From Paractinoplanes rishiriensis (GTDB lineage Bacteria; Actinomycetota; Actinomycetes; Mycobacteriales; Micromonosporaceae): 56,722 bases of DNA. Position numbers and translations under genes: made by a program. Below, one piece after another: positions 7,056 through 14,806 of the stretch (within the stretch, counting starts at the first letter, position 1; each line of letters starts with the position of its first letter). The DNA is taken from positions 1 through 56,722 of the forward strand of contig NZ_BOMV01000036.1 of the NCBI RefSeq assembly GCF_016862375.1. The letters are read 5' to 3'. The notes below the pieces were generated by a model. The model saw only the letters and a program-made list of their open reading frames with translations. It was not told the origin of the DNA and did not search any database.

Positions 7056-9533
7056 CTACGAGGTCCCGGCGGCTTGATGGCTGAGCTCGTACGTGGCGTC
7101 CGCGCCCGCCGCGTTCAGGAGCACCGTCAGCGGCCCGGCCGGGAGCCGGCAGGTCGCGGTGCGCTCGGTGTAGGTGCCGGTCGGGCCGCAGTACCGGATC
7201 CCACTGGCGTCGAAGACCGAGAGGTGGGCGCCGCCCGTCCCGGAAACCCGGCGCCAGGAGAACGCCTCGGTGGCGCCGTGTCCGTCGGCGGGGATGCTGC
7301 GGCAGACGACGAACTCGTCGGCGGTGGTCGTCACCGCCGTGCCGTCCAGGGCGGGACAGGACGGTGGCCCGTCGACCCGGACGAACCGCGCCGCGAACGG
7401 AGCCGGCGCCTGTTCCTCCTGCTCCGACAGGATCGCGAAGAACGGCGCGGTGCCGGTCAGCTCGCAGCTGGTCTGCCGCAGCTGATACGTCGAGTCGCAG
7501 AGATAGTTTCCGGCCGAGTCCACGACGTAGGTGAACGGGTAAAGCTGGTCGGCGGGAACCAGTTCGGCGACGCGCGCCCCGGCCGGCTGCGCGAGTTGCA
7601 CGCAGAAGTACTGCCCCGGATCGGTGAAGGCCCCCTTATAGAGCTCCTGCGACAGGACCGGGCATCCGGCCGGCCGTGCGGGCAACACGCTCGTGACGTA
7701 GACGAAGTCGTTGTCGATGACCGGGGGCGACTGCCCGTCGATCACCACCGTGTAATCGCCGGCCGCGGTGAACTCGCAGTAGCTGCTGTCGTTGCAGATC
7801 CGGTGTCCCGTACGGTCGTAGACCGCCGCGTATTTCCGGTAGTTCTCGGCGTCGTACAGCCGGATCTGGAGGATGCCCGCCTCGGTGACCCGCAGCGTCC
7901 GGCAGCGGATCGGCCCGGCCGCACCGGCCGGCGGTGCGTTGAATGCGCCGACGCCGACCACCGGGCATCCGCTCGGCGAGGTCAGGCTGCGGACCTGCAC
8001 CTTGTACGAACTCTCGGTGGGTACCCGGTCCAGGAGCGAGACGGCCCGGTACGTGCCGTTGGCCGGCAGGGCGCAGCCGGTCTCCTCGCTGTGGACGATG
8101 CAGAGCGCCTGACCGGTGCTGTCGACCAGCATGGTGAAGACCATGTTGTAGGTGATCGGCGACGAGTAGACCACCACCCGCTGACCCGCCGTACCCCGGA
8201 ACTGCTGGCAGTTGGCCTGCACCCCGGACGTCGCGGTCAACAGGGAGGCGGCCTGGTCCCATCCCAGCGACGTGCGCGTGGAGCAGCCCGCCGACCGGTA
8301 GAGGGCCGTCACCGCGATCGCGTAGGTGATCGAATTCCAGTCCTGGTTACTGGTGATGACCGTGTAGGCACCCGCCGCCGGCAGGTTGCAGGACCAGGAG
8401 TTCGAGTGTTTGTCGCAGACCTGTCGGCCGGCGTCGTCGAAGACGGTCCACCAGATCGACTGGTCTTCGTCGATGCGGACCAGCACGCCACCGGTGGCCG
8501 GCGTGCGCAGCTTGTGGCAGGCGACGGTGCCCTGCCCGGCCAGACTGCCGGTGCCGGCCCCGCTGCCCGGGTCACCGAACGGCACCGGCCGCAACACCGG
8601 GCATCCGACCGACTGCGTGATCCGGGCCATCCGCAACGTGTAGGTGGCGGCGCTGCCGTAGCCCTCGTACGTCATCACGTGGTAAGGCCCGGGCGAGGTC
8701 AGCGTGCACTGGTAGGCGTCCCGTATCGGGCAGACCGGCTGGAAGGAGCCGTCGAGGATCTCGCCCCGGACGTCGCCGGTCGAGTTGGTCGGCCACATCT
8801 GCAGCACCGTGCCGGCCGGCTGGTCGAACTTGTAGCAGTCGCCTGCCGACCCCTTGACCAGATCGCCGGCGCGTCCCCCCGAGGCGAAGGAGAAGAACCC
8901 GTTGCCGAGCGTCCGGCAGGCGGCAGGTGTCTTCCTCGACTGCACCGCGAACGTGTAGGCGACGTCGCCGACACCCCAGGACAGCGCCACCAGCACCGTG
9001 TACGTCCCGGCCGCGCCGAGCTGGCACGTCCCCGGGTAGGTGCCGAAGTAGCAGAGGTAGTTGCCGTCGGCGTCGTAAACCTGAGCGCCGGCGTAGTCCA
9101 GATTTTCGCCGTTGCTCACCTGCGTGAACGTCCCGTGCAGCACGTCGTCGTCGACGGTCGTGACCACCGTGAACGTATCCTGCCGGCTCCCCGAGAGGGA
9201 CGAACAGCTGTAGACCTCGAGGAGCTTCATAACGCCGCCGCACCCGGCCGGCGCCGCCGCACCCTGCTTGTCGACGGCGGCCGCCACCGGCGGCCGGGCT
9301 CCCGGTTTGACGTTGACCCGCTTCGGGCTCAGGTCGCTGGTGGGCACCGGCTTGGGTTTGGCCGTAGCACCTCCCGGCCCGGGCTTCGGACCCGAAGTCG
9401 GAACAGGTTGCGGAGCGGCCGGTGCGCCGGCGGACGCTGCGGCCGCCGGCGCACCGCCGCTTACCACAGAAGACAGAACAAGCGCGCAGACCAACCCCAC
9501 CAGACCTGGGCGCACGGTACTTCGTCCGAACAT
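7056..9533 (-). CDS. Secreted protein with seven Cys-rich tandem modules
   Basis: An 825-residue exported protein of no family I recognise. The ATG at 9533 has a G-run ribosome binding site (GGGGGG) 6 nt upstream. Residues 1-34 are a signal peptide (LVGLVCALVLSSVVSGGAPA), and 35-95 are a Pro/Ala/Lys linker. From about residue 97 the protein is built of seven modules of about 100-115 residues. Each begins near a (S/A)GC(P) motif, has a second Cys about 20-35 residues later, then Asp-x-x-Gly-x-x-x-Cys, a fourth Cys in C-x-L, and ends in a G-x-Y-x-V beta strand. Four Cys per module suggest two disulfides and a beta-sandwich. There is no transmembrane anchor or LPXTG motif. A role in adhesion or ligand binding is only a guess. 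Confidence 0.85.
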   Translation of the reverse strand: MFGRSTVRPGLVGLVCALVLSSVVSGGAPAAAASAGAPAAPQPVPTSGPKPGPGGATAKPKPVPTSDLSPKRVNVKPGARPPVAAAVDKQGAAAPAGCGGVMKLLEVYSCSSLSGSRQDTFTVVTTVDDDVLHGTFTQVSNGENLDYAGAQVYDADGNYLCYFGTYPGTCQLGAAGTYTVLVALSWGVGDVAYTFAVQSRKTPAACRTLGNGFFSFASGGRAGDLVKGSAGDCYKFDQPAGTVLQMWPTNSTGDVRGEILDGSFQPVCPIRDAYQCTLTSPGPYHVMTYEGYGSAATYTLRMARITQSVGCPVLRPVPFGDPGSGAGTGSLAGQGTVACHKLRTPATGGVLVRIDEDQSIWWTVFDDAGRQVCDKHSNSWSCNLPAAGAYTVITSNQDWNSITYAIAVTALYRSAGCSTRTSLGWDQAASLLTATSGVQANCQQFRGTAGQRVVVYSSPITYNMVFTMLVDSTGQALCIVHSEETGCALPANGTYRAVSLLDRVPTESSYKVQVRSLTSPSGCPVVGVGAFNAPPAGAAGPIRCRTLRVTEAGILQIRLYDAENYRKYAAVYDRTGHRICNDSSYCEFTAAGDYTVVIDGQSPPVIDNDFVYVTSVLPARPAGCPVLSQELYKGAFTDPGQYFCVQLAQPAGARVAELVPADQLYPFTYVVDSAGNYLCDSTYQLRQTSCELTGTAPFFAILSEQEEQAPAPFAARFVRVDGPPSCPALDGTAVTTTADEFVVCRSIPADGHGATEAFSWRRVSGTGGAHLSVFDASGIRYCGPTGTYTERTATCRLPAGPLTVLLNAAGADATYELSHQAAGTS

Positions 9534-9621
9534 GATGATCCCCCCGGAAGCTCCACACCAGACGTGGAGCCCCCGGATGATGACACGCTCATCAATACCG
9601 TGACAACGCTGATTGCCCTCC

Positions 9622-10824
9622 TCAAGAGCTGTCCCGAACGGGTTCGTCCCAGTCGATGTGATGCTCGTAGATCCATTGGCTGGGGTCGTTGCCGGCGCGG
9701 GCCATGCGCTTCATCGCCAGGCTCATGACCAGGTCGCGCGGTAGCCGGGCCACCGGGCCGAGCGCCTTCCAGCCGCCGGTCCGTTTTCCTTGCTCCACCA
9801 CGCGTTCCACACGTTCGCGTCGTAACGATTCATAGGTGGTGAACGCGGCGCTGATGCTGGGGGCGTCACGCAGGCATTTGGCCAGCACGACGGCGTCCTC
9901 GATGGCCATGGCCGCACCCTGTCCGATCGAGGGGGCGGTGGCATGCGCGGCGTCCCCGATGATGATCATCCGGTCCCGGTGCCACCTCGACACGGTAGGA
10001 AGGTCGTAGGTGTTCCAGCCAACAAAGATCTTGTCGGTCGCCGCGATGATGTCCACGGCGGGCCCGCGATCCTGCCGGAACAGGCCGGTCAGGCGGGTAC
10101 GCCACTCCTCCGGAGCGATCGCGGCCAACTCGGCCGGGGTGGGTTCGGTGGCGCAGGCCGGATTCGCCACCCACCAGACTTCGCCGTTCGGATGCGACGT
10201 GTATGCCATGAAGCAACGCCTGCCGAAGAGCGCGTTCATCACACCCGGCTCGCTGCCGGACGAGATGCCGCGCGCGTAGCCGCCGGTGTTGAGCAGCCCG
10301 GTGTACCGCGCGCCCGGCGCGTCCGGGGCAATGACCTCGCGGGTGCGCGACCGCAGCCCGTCGGCACCGATCAGCAGGTCTCCGGTGGCCACGGTGCCGT
10401 CGGCGAATCTCGCCAGCACCCCGTCGCCGGTAGTTTCCGCGTCGACGAGTTGCTTCCCGTGCTCGATGCGCACGCCACTGCTGACGGCCCGTGCGCGGAG
10501 TGCGCGGTACAGGTCGGCACGCTTGACGGTCCGGCTCACCATGCCGCCCGAGAGGGTCGTGCCGTAGGGCAACTCGCCGAGCTTGCGTCCGGAACCGCTG
10601 CTGATCGTGATTCTCGGCGTGTCGAAGCCGAGGTCGCTGACGTCGAGATCCAGCGCGCGCATTGCGTCAAGCGCGTTCACCGCAAGAGTCAGAAAGACGC
10701 CCGCGTTGTCCGCGGTCCTTTCGTAAGCCTCGTAGACGACCGCCCTGATCCCCGCCTTGTGCAGGGCGATCGCGCTCGCGGACCCGGCGATGCCCGCGCC
10801 GATCACCATTGCTGTGTATGCCAT
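9622..10824 (-). CDS. FAD-dependent monooxygenase
   Basis: A 400-residue group A flavoprotein monooxygenase. The N-terminal dinucleotide-binding loop VIGAGIAGSASAIALHKAG (GxGxxG) ends in the acidic VVYEA. The middle motif ADLLIGADGLRSRTR matches the conserved DG motif, and MIIIGDAAHATAPSIGQGA is the FAD-ribityl GD motif. These enzymes use NAD(P)H and O2 to hydroxylate or epoxidise small organic substrates; the substrate is unknown. The ATG at 10824 lies inside the first palindromic operator. A second ATG at 10809 (MVIGAGIAG) is also possible, and neither has a ribosome binding site. The divergent TetR gene suggests induction by a substrate or drug-like ligand. Confidence 0.9.
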   Translation of the reverse strand: MAYTAMVIGAGIAGSASAIALHKAGIRAVVYEAYERTADNAGVFLTLAVNALDAMRALDLDVSDLGFDTPRITISSGSGRKLGELPYGTTLSGGMVSRTVKRADLYRALRARAVSSGVRIEHGKQLVDAETTGDGVLARFADGTVATGDLLIGADGLRSRTREVIAPDAPGARYTGLLNTGGYARGISSGSEPGVMNALFGRRCFMAYTSHPNGEVWWVANPACATEPTPAELAAIAPEEWRTRLTGLFRQDRGPAVDIIAATDKIFVGWNTYDLPTVSRWHRDRMIIIGDAAHATAPSIGQGAAMAIEDAVVLAKCLRDAPSISAAFTTYESLRRERVERVVEQGKRTGGWKALGPVARLPRDLVMSLAMKRMARAGNDPSQWIYEHHIDWDEPVRDSS

Positions 10825-10849
10825 ACACAGCAGTGTATGGGGTACACAG
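10812..10849. promoter_or_regulatory. Two adjacent 19-bp palindromic operators
   Basis: CTGTGTATGCCATACACAG (10812-10830) is followed directly by CAGTGTATGGGGTACACAG (10831-10849). The first is a perfect odd palindrome and the second a close variant sharing the outer half-sites. They lie between the divergent monooxygenase and TetR genes and cover the monooxygenase start codon, as expected for TetR-family autoregulation and repression of the neighbour. Confidence 0.75.
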
Positions 10850-10892
10850 GCCGGGTGTGCAAGCCCTCGGCGAGCACGAATAATGTGGAACG

Positions 10893-11630
10893 ATGAACGA
10901 CAAGATGCCGGCCGGCCTCGAGCTGCTCTGGGGTCGACTTGACGGGCCGGCTTCGGAACCCCGGCCGGGGTTGAGCCTGTCCCGCATCGTGCGCGCGGCA
11001 GTGGAGGTGGCCGATGTCGGCGGCCTGGATGCGGTGTCGATGGCCAAGATCGCCGAACGACTGGGCTTCACCACGATGTCGCTCTACCGGCACATCAAGA
11101 GTAAGAACGAGTTGCTGCTGCTGATGCTGGACATGGTCACGGCCGCACCCGCCGAACTCGACGAGCCTGGCGACGACTGGCGGCTCGGCCTCCTGCGCTG
11201 GTGTCGGGCGCAATGGGTGATGCTGCACGCCCATTCCTGGATCGTGCATCTACCCATCACCGGGCCGCCGATCACGCCCAACCAGTTGGTGTGGACCGAC
11301 CGCGCCCTGCGTGTGCTGCGCGACACCGGGCTCACCGAAGCCGATAAAGCCGGCGTCGTCCTGCTGATCGCCAACTACATGCTCAGCACCGCGCGGTTGA
11401 ATACGAATCTCGGTCCGGCCGCTTCGGGAGAATCGGTCGCGGCCTACAGCGCACTACTCGGTGGCCTCGTCGATGCGAAACGGTTTCCCGCACTTCGTAC
11501 GGCCATCGACGCGGGCGCATTCGACTATCCACCGGACGCCACCGAGGATGAGCGGCAGTTCGACTACCGATTCGGCCTAAACCGCATCCTGGACGGCGTG
11601 GCAGCCCTCATCCGGAGCCGCGCCCGCTGA
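10893..11630 (+). CDS. TetR-family transcriptional regulator
   Basis: A 245-residue regulator. The N-terminal helix-turn-helix is at about residues 30-75: SRIVRAAVEVADVGG, then VSMAKIAERLGFTTMSLYRHIKSKNELL. The C-terminal ligand-binding domain is helical and resembles the TetR_C_1 class (WRLGLLRWCRAQW through LLIANYMLSTARL). The ATG at 10893 has no ribosome binding site, but TAATGT lies 6 nt upstream (10881-10886), which fits leaderless transcription. It is divergent from the FAD monooxygenase and probably represses both genes through the two palindromes. The ligand is unknown. Confidence 0.9.
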   Translation: MNDKMPAGLELLWGRLDGPASEPRPGLSLSRIVRAAVEVADVGGLDAVSMAKIAERLGFTTMSLYRHIKSKNELLLLMLDMVTAAPAELDEPGDDWRLGLLRWCRAQWVMLHAHSWIVHLPITGPPITPNQLVWTDRALRVLRDTGLTEADKAGVVLLIANYMLSTARLNTNLGPAASGESVAAYSALLGGLVDAKRFPALRTAIDAGAFDYPPDATEDERQFDYRFGLNRILDGVAALIRSRAR

Positions 11631-11725
11631 AGACGGAAGCCAAGCGACGAATAAGCCCGGACGACGAAACTGCCATCAAGGCGACCGACGGCCCCGCCGA
11701 GGTACGCAGGATCAACCGCAGCCAG

Positions 11726-11799
11726 CCGCCCAACCCGCACACAGCCGCCCAACCCGCACACAGCCGCCCAACCAGCACACAGCCGCCCAACCAGCACCA
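11726..11799. repeat. Tandem repeat, 4 copies of a 19-bp unit
   Basis: Copies of CCGCCCAACC(C/A)GCACACAG start at 11726, 11745, 11764 and 11783; the last is incomplete. They fill the gap between the TetR gene and the tmRNA terminators. There are no spacers, so this is not a CRISPR array. Confidence 0.85.
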
Positions 11800-11834
11800 C
11801 CACACCGAACCGCAACCACCACACCGCGGGGCGT

Positions 11835-11907
11835 CCGGGGGCTCGGCCCCCGGAGCAGACATACCGGAACGGCCCCCTGTTCGCGCTTTCTGCGAACAGG
11901 GGGCCGC
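11835..11907 (-). terminator. Two hairpins downstream of ssrA
   Basis: The stem nearest tmRNA pairs 11871-11885 (CGGCCCCCTGTTCGC) perfectly with 11893-11907 across a 7-nt loop. A second stem pairs 11835-11843 (TCCGGGGGC) with 11847-11855 across 3 nt. Both follow the 3' end of tmRNA on the minus strand. The TetR gene converges on them, so they may serve both directions. T-runs are weak. Confidence 0.75.
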
Positions 11908-11915
11908 CACGCCGT

Positions 11916-12287
11916 GGAGGTGCCGGGAATCGAACCCGGGTCCTTCGTTGTTTTGTCAGGGCTTCTCCGAGCGCAGCTCACTATGCCTCTACTCGGCCCT
12001 ACCGTTCACGTGAGCGAGTTGGTATGACGGGCCCAGTCGCTGATTAATCTCGCCGTGCGGCCCCCGCGACCGGGGCCGGTTGGCCAACCTCCTAGCTGAT
12101 GCCGGAAATCTGGGACGGAGGTGCTCCCAGCCCGACAGACTCACTACTCGCCTCAGGCGGCGAGAGCGAAGTCAGCGCGATTAGTATCGGCGCTTATTGG
12201 TTTCCGACGACCGATTCTCGAGACGACGTCGGCTTCCTCGGCTCGCTTCCCCTGTCTCCACGTACGAAGTCGAAACCAGTCACCCCC
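11916..12287 (-). ncRNA. ssrA: tmRNA (ssrA)
   Basis: Transfer-messenger RNA of 372 nt, which rescues stalled ribosomes with SmpB and adds a degradation tag. The 5' end reads GGGGGUGACUGGUUUCGACU and pairs with CACCUCC at the 3' end to form the acceptor stem (one G-U pair). The discriminator A is at 11916, and the following bases are CGG, so the terminal CCA is not encoded. The T-arm is GGGUUCGAUUCCCGG. The tag reading frame runs from a GCC resume codon (12191-12189) to UGA (12155-12153) and encodes ADTNRADFALAA, with the usual ALAA end. smpB lies nearby on the same strand. Confidence 0.95.
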
Positions 12288-12313
12288 ATGCCTTGTTACA
12301 CAGCCCCGCAAGT

Positions 12314-12958
12314 CTAGCTCACACTGCATCGGCCGCCCACGACGGTGCAGCCAGCGGGGCGGGCGTTGCCGCGGCTCTCCGTGCCGGCCTGGAAGCCGAA
12401 GCTGGCCGTCTCACCGGGGGCCAGCGGGCCGCCGGTGAAGGTGAAACTGTCGCCGCCCTGCCGGCCCTCGGCGCTCCACGTGTTGCGCAAGGTGACGTCG
12501 TCGTCGCCGCTGTGGGTGACCGTCACCGTCCAGCTGCGCGCGGCCTCGCCGTCGTTCGTCACGCGCGCCATGGCCACGTACCCCTGCTCCCAGCCGGCCC
12601 CGACGCGCACGGTGACCGAAAGATCGCGACGGGGCGTCGCGGAGGTCCGCGACGGCGGCGACGGCGACGGCTTGCGGGTTTTCGTGGGCGTCCGCGACGG
12701 CGACCGCGACGGGGACAGCGAGGGCGGCAAAGAGGGCGGCGGCGACGGCGTCAAAGAGGGCGACGGCGGCACCACGATGCTGGGACCACGCCCGGCCTGG
12801 GCCGGACCCACCGCCCGGGCGGCGATCCACACGACCAGCAGGACCAGTACCGCGGCGGCGGCGCTCAGGAAGATCCGGGCAGCGCGTGCCGGGCGCGCGG
12901 AGTGCTTGGGTGGCAACTGCCATCCTTCCGGGGGCAAAGAGGGATCGCCCCGGGACAA
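12314..12958 (-). CDS. Membrane-anchored CBM2-like (cellulose-binding) protein
   Basis: A 214-residue protein. A TTG at 12958 is the only sensible start and lies 6 bp after the smpB stop, so it is probably co-transcribed with smpB. Residues 1-28 are cytosolic and basic, and one transmembrane helix follows (about 29-47, IFLSAAAAVLVLLVVWIA). A Ser/Pro/Thr-rich spacer at about 60-110 (PSPSLTPSPPPSLPPSLSPS) leads to a C-terminal domain that resembles CBM family 2 (GWEQGYVAMARVTNDGEA, SWTVTVTHSGDDD, LAPGETASFGFQAG) and ends with two Cys likely to form a disulfide. It may hold the cell to polysaccharide or bind wall glycans. No enzyme domain is present. Confidence 0.75.
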   Translation of the reverse strand: MSRGDPSLPPEGWQLPPKHSARPARAARIFLSAAAAVLVLLVVWIAARAVGPAQAGRGPSIVVPPSPSLTPSPPPSLPPSLSPSRSPSRTPTKTRKPSPSPPSRTSATPRRDLSVTVRVGAGWEQGYVAMARVTNDGEAARSWTVTVTHSGDDDVTLRNTWSAEGRQGGDSFTFTGGPLAPGETASFGFQAGTESRGNARPAGCTVVGGRCSVS

Positions 12959-12964
12959 TACCGG

Positions 12965-13438
12965 TTACATGCCCTTGCTGCGACGGCCCATCGCACGATT
13001 GATCTCACGCTGGGCGTCGCGGGTGGCGAGGTCCTGGCGCTTGTCGTAGCTCTTCTTACCGCGGGCCAGGGCGATCTCGACCTTGGCGTACCCGTTCTGG
13101 AAATACACCGACAGCGGGACCAGGGTGGTGCCCTCATCGCGAAGTTTGCCCTGGATCTTCCGGATCTCGTCGCGGTTCAGCAGCAGCTTGCGGACGCGGC
13201 GCGGCTCGTGGTTGGTCCACGTGCCCATCGTGTACTCCGGGATGTGCATCCCGTGCAGGAAGATCTCGCCGCCGCTCTCATGGCCGAACGCGTCGACCAG
13301 CGAGGCCCGGCCGAGCCGCAGGCTTTTCACCTCGGTGCCGGCGAGCGCCATGCCGGCCTCGTACGTGTCCAGGATGCTGTAGTCGTGGCGGGCCTTGCGG
13401 TTGGACGCGACGACCTTGCGTCCCTGTTCGCGTGGCAT
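12965..13438 (-). CDS. smpB: SsrA-binding protein SmpB
   Basis: A 157-residue protein of normal family length that binds tmRNA and guides it to stalled ribosomes. Recognisable parts are NRKARHDYSILDTYEAG, the conserved GTEVKSLRLGRASLVDAF, WTNHEPRRVRKLLLN, and the Lys/Arg-rich C-terminal tail KKSYDKRQDLATRDAQREI that enters the decoding site. It begins at the ATG at 13438, 22 bp after the M23 peptidase stop, and lies about 680 bp from ssrA on the same strand, the usual actinobacterial neighbourhood (as in M. tuberculosis Rv3100c). Confidence 0.98.
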   Translation of the reverse strand: MPREQGRKVVASNRKARHDYSILDTYEAGMALAGTEVKSLRLGRASLVDAFGHESGGEIFLHGMHIPEYTMGTWTNHEPRRVRKLLLNRDEIRKIQGKLRDEGTTLVPLSVYFQNGYAKVEIALARGKKSYDKRQDLATRDAQREINRAMGRRSKGM

Positions 13439-13459
13439 GCGATCAATGCTACTTGCGGG

Positions 13460-14704
13460 TCAGCAGAGACAGCCGGGCAGGTAGTGCAACGGGTTCCGGG
13501 GCACGCCGTTGAAGCGGGTCTCGAAGTGCAGATGGTTGCCGGTGGACGCGCCCGTGGTGCCGACCCGCCCGATCACCTCGCCGCGCCGCACCCGGTCGCC
13601 GACCCGCGCCAGCATCGTCGACTGGTGGCCGTAACAGGTCTGGAACCAGTAGCCGCTGAGCCGCCCGTGGTTGATGCAGGTGTATTTGCCGTAGCCACCG
13701 GCCCAGCCGGCCCGGATCACACGGCCGTCGGCGGCCGCGTGGATCGGCGTGCCGCCGCCGGCCGCGAAGTCGGTGCCGGCGTGCAACTGCCACACACGGT
13801 AATACGGATCATATCGCTGTCCGTAGTCGCTGGACTTCCAGCCGTTGACCGGCATGAACAGCTTGCCGCCCGCGTACCGGCCGTCGCCGGACTTGATCGA
13901 CCACCCGTGCAGGGCGGCCCGGATCCGTCGTTCCTGTGCCACCGCGGCCCGGTACTGGGCCAGTACCGTGGCCCGCTGCGCGTTGGCGATCCGCAGCGCG
14001 GCCTGCCGCATGGTGGTGAGCTTGACCAGCTCCTGCCGGGCGCGTACGGCCGCCTGCTGGGCGTCCTTGGCCGCCTTCAGCTTCGCCTCGGCTGCCGCCT
14101 CGGCCTCCTCCGCCTGCCGCTTGGCGAAACCCGCCCGGTCTTGGGCGGTACGCGCCACCCGCCGCGCGTCGAGCAGCCGCATCACGTCCTGGTGCTGGGA
14201 CCGCATGAGCTGGTCGACGATGCTGAGCCGGTCCATGATGTCGCCCGGCCCGGTCGCCTCGACCAGCACGTTGATCCGGGAGAAGTTGCTGCCCTTGTAG
14301 CTCGCCTGAGCGATCTGGTCGACCCGGTCGCGGGCCGCCGAGAAGTAGTGCTGCGCCTGGTCGTACTCGCCGGCGATCTGGTCATACTCGGCCCGGGCGG
14401 CGTTGGCCTGCCGGCCCGCGGTGTTGGCCGCGACGATGGCGGCGGCCACGGCGCCGCGTGAGGTGGCGAGCCGCTGCTGGGCCGCCGGCATGGCAGCGGT
14501 GGCGGCTTCGAGCCGGATCGCGGCGGCGCGGGCGCGGGCGGTGGCGCCCTCCAGGACGGCCTCGACGCGGTCCACCGCGCGGGCGGCCCGGCCCGCGGAG
14601 TCGTTCTCGGCGGCGGCGCGGCCGGGGACGACCGTCAAACTGACAAGACACGCGCACGTTGCCAGAACGGGCAATACCCGGCTATGTCGACGTTTGGACC
14701 ACAC
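13460..14704 (-). CDS. Secreted coiled-coil M23 family peptidoglycan hydrolase
   Basis: A 414-residue exported metallopeptidase. A GTG at 14704 begins a signal peptide (VLPVLATCACLVSLTVVPGRAAA). Residues about 35-265 are Ala/Arg/Gln-rich helical coiled coil. The LAS-type M23 domain covers about 275-410 and keeps the zinc ligands: His308 and Asp312 (LHAGTDF) and the HLH motif at 391-393. It also has GYGKYTCINHG, and it ends in Cys-Leu-Cys. Such enzymes cut peptide cross-bridges in peptidoglycan. It follows ftsE-ftsX on the same strand after a terminator. A coiled coil joined to an M23 domain is the layout of EnvC, the FtsEX-controlled activator in E. coli, so control by FtsEX is a fair inference. 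Confidence 0.92.
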   Translation of the reverse strand: MWSKRRHSRVLPVLATCACLVSLTVVPGRAAAENDSAGRAARAVDRVEAVLEGATARARAAAIRLEAATAAMPAAQQRLATSRGAVAAAIVAANTAGRQANAARAEYDQIAGEYDQAQHYFSAARDRVDQIAQASYKGSNFSRINVLVEATGPGDIMDRLSIVDQLMRSQHQDVMRLLDARRVARTAQDRAGFAKRQAEEAEAAAEAKLKAAKDAQQAAVRARQELVKLTTMRQAALRIANAQRATVLAQYRAAVAQERRIRAALHGWSIKSGDGRYAGGKLFMPVNGWKSSDYGQRYDPYYRVWQLHAGTDFAAGGGTPIHAAADGRVIRAGWAGGYGKYTCINHGRLSGYWFQTCYGHQSTMLARVGDRVRRGEVIGRVGTTGASTGNHLHFETRFNGVPRNPLHYLPGCLC

Positions 14705-14755
14705 GGGGACTCACCGTACCCGTACCAACCGCAACTAACTGCCTAAATCGCCCAA

Positions 14756-14790
14756 CGGCCGCGTTCCCGATACGAGTGGGAACGCGGCCG
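14756..14790 (-). terminator. Intrinsic-type hairpin after ftsX
   Basis: CGGCCGCGTTCCC (14756-14768) pairs perfectly with GGGAACGCGGCCG (14778-14790) across a 9-nt loop. It separates ftsX from the M23 peptidase gene. The following minus-strand bases are only weakly T-rich, so some read-through into the peptidase is possible. Confidence 0.8.
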
Positions 14791-14806
14791 AAGTAACGGC
14801 GAAGCG

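Noticed and set aside
7026..9728. 900-codon plus-strand open frame
   Set aside because: It is antisense to the secreted seven-module protein, Arg/Gly/Val-rich throughout and without any motif; a frame shadow in GC-rich DNA.
11726..11799. Possible CRISPR array
   Set aside because: The 19-bp units are contiguous, without spacers, and no cas genes are near.
12197..14461. 754-codon plus-strand open frame
   Set aside because: It runs antisense through the tmRNA, the CBM2 gene, smpB and the M23 gene, all well supported.
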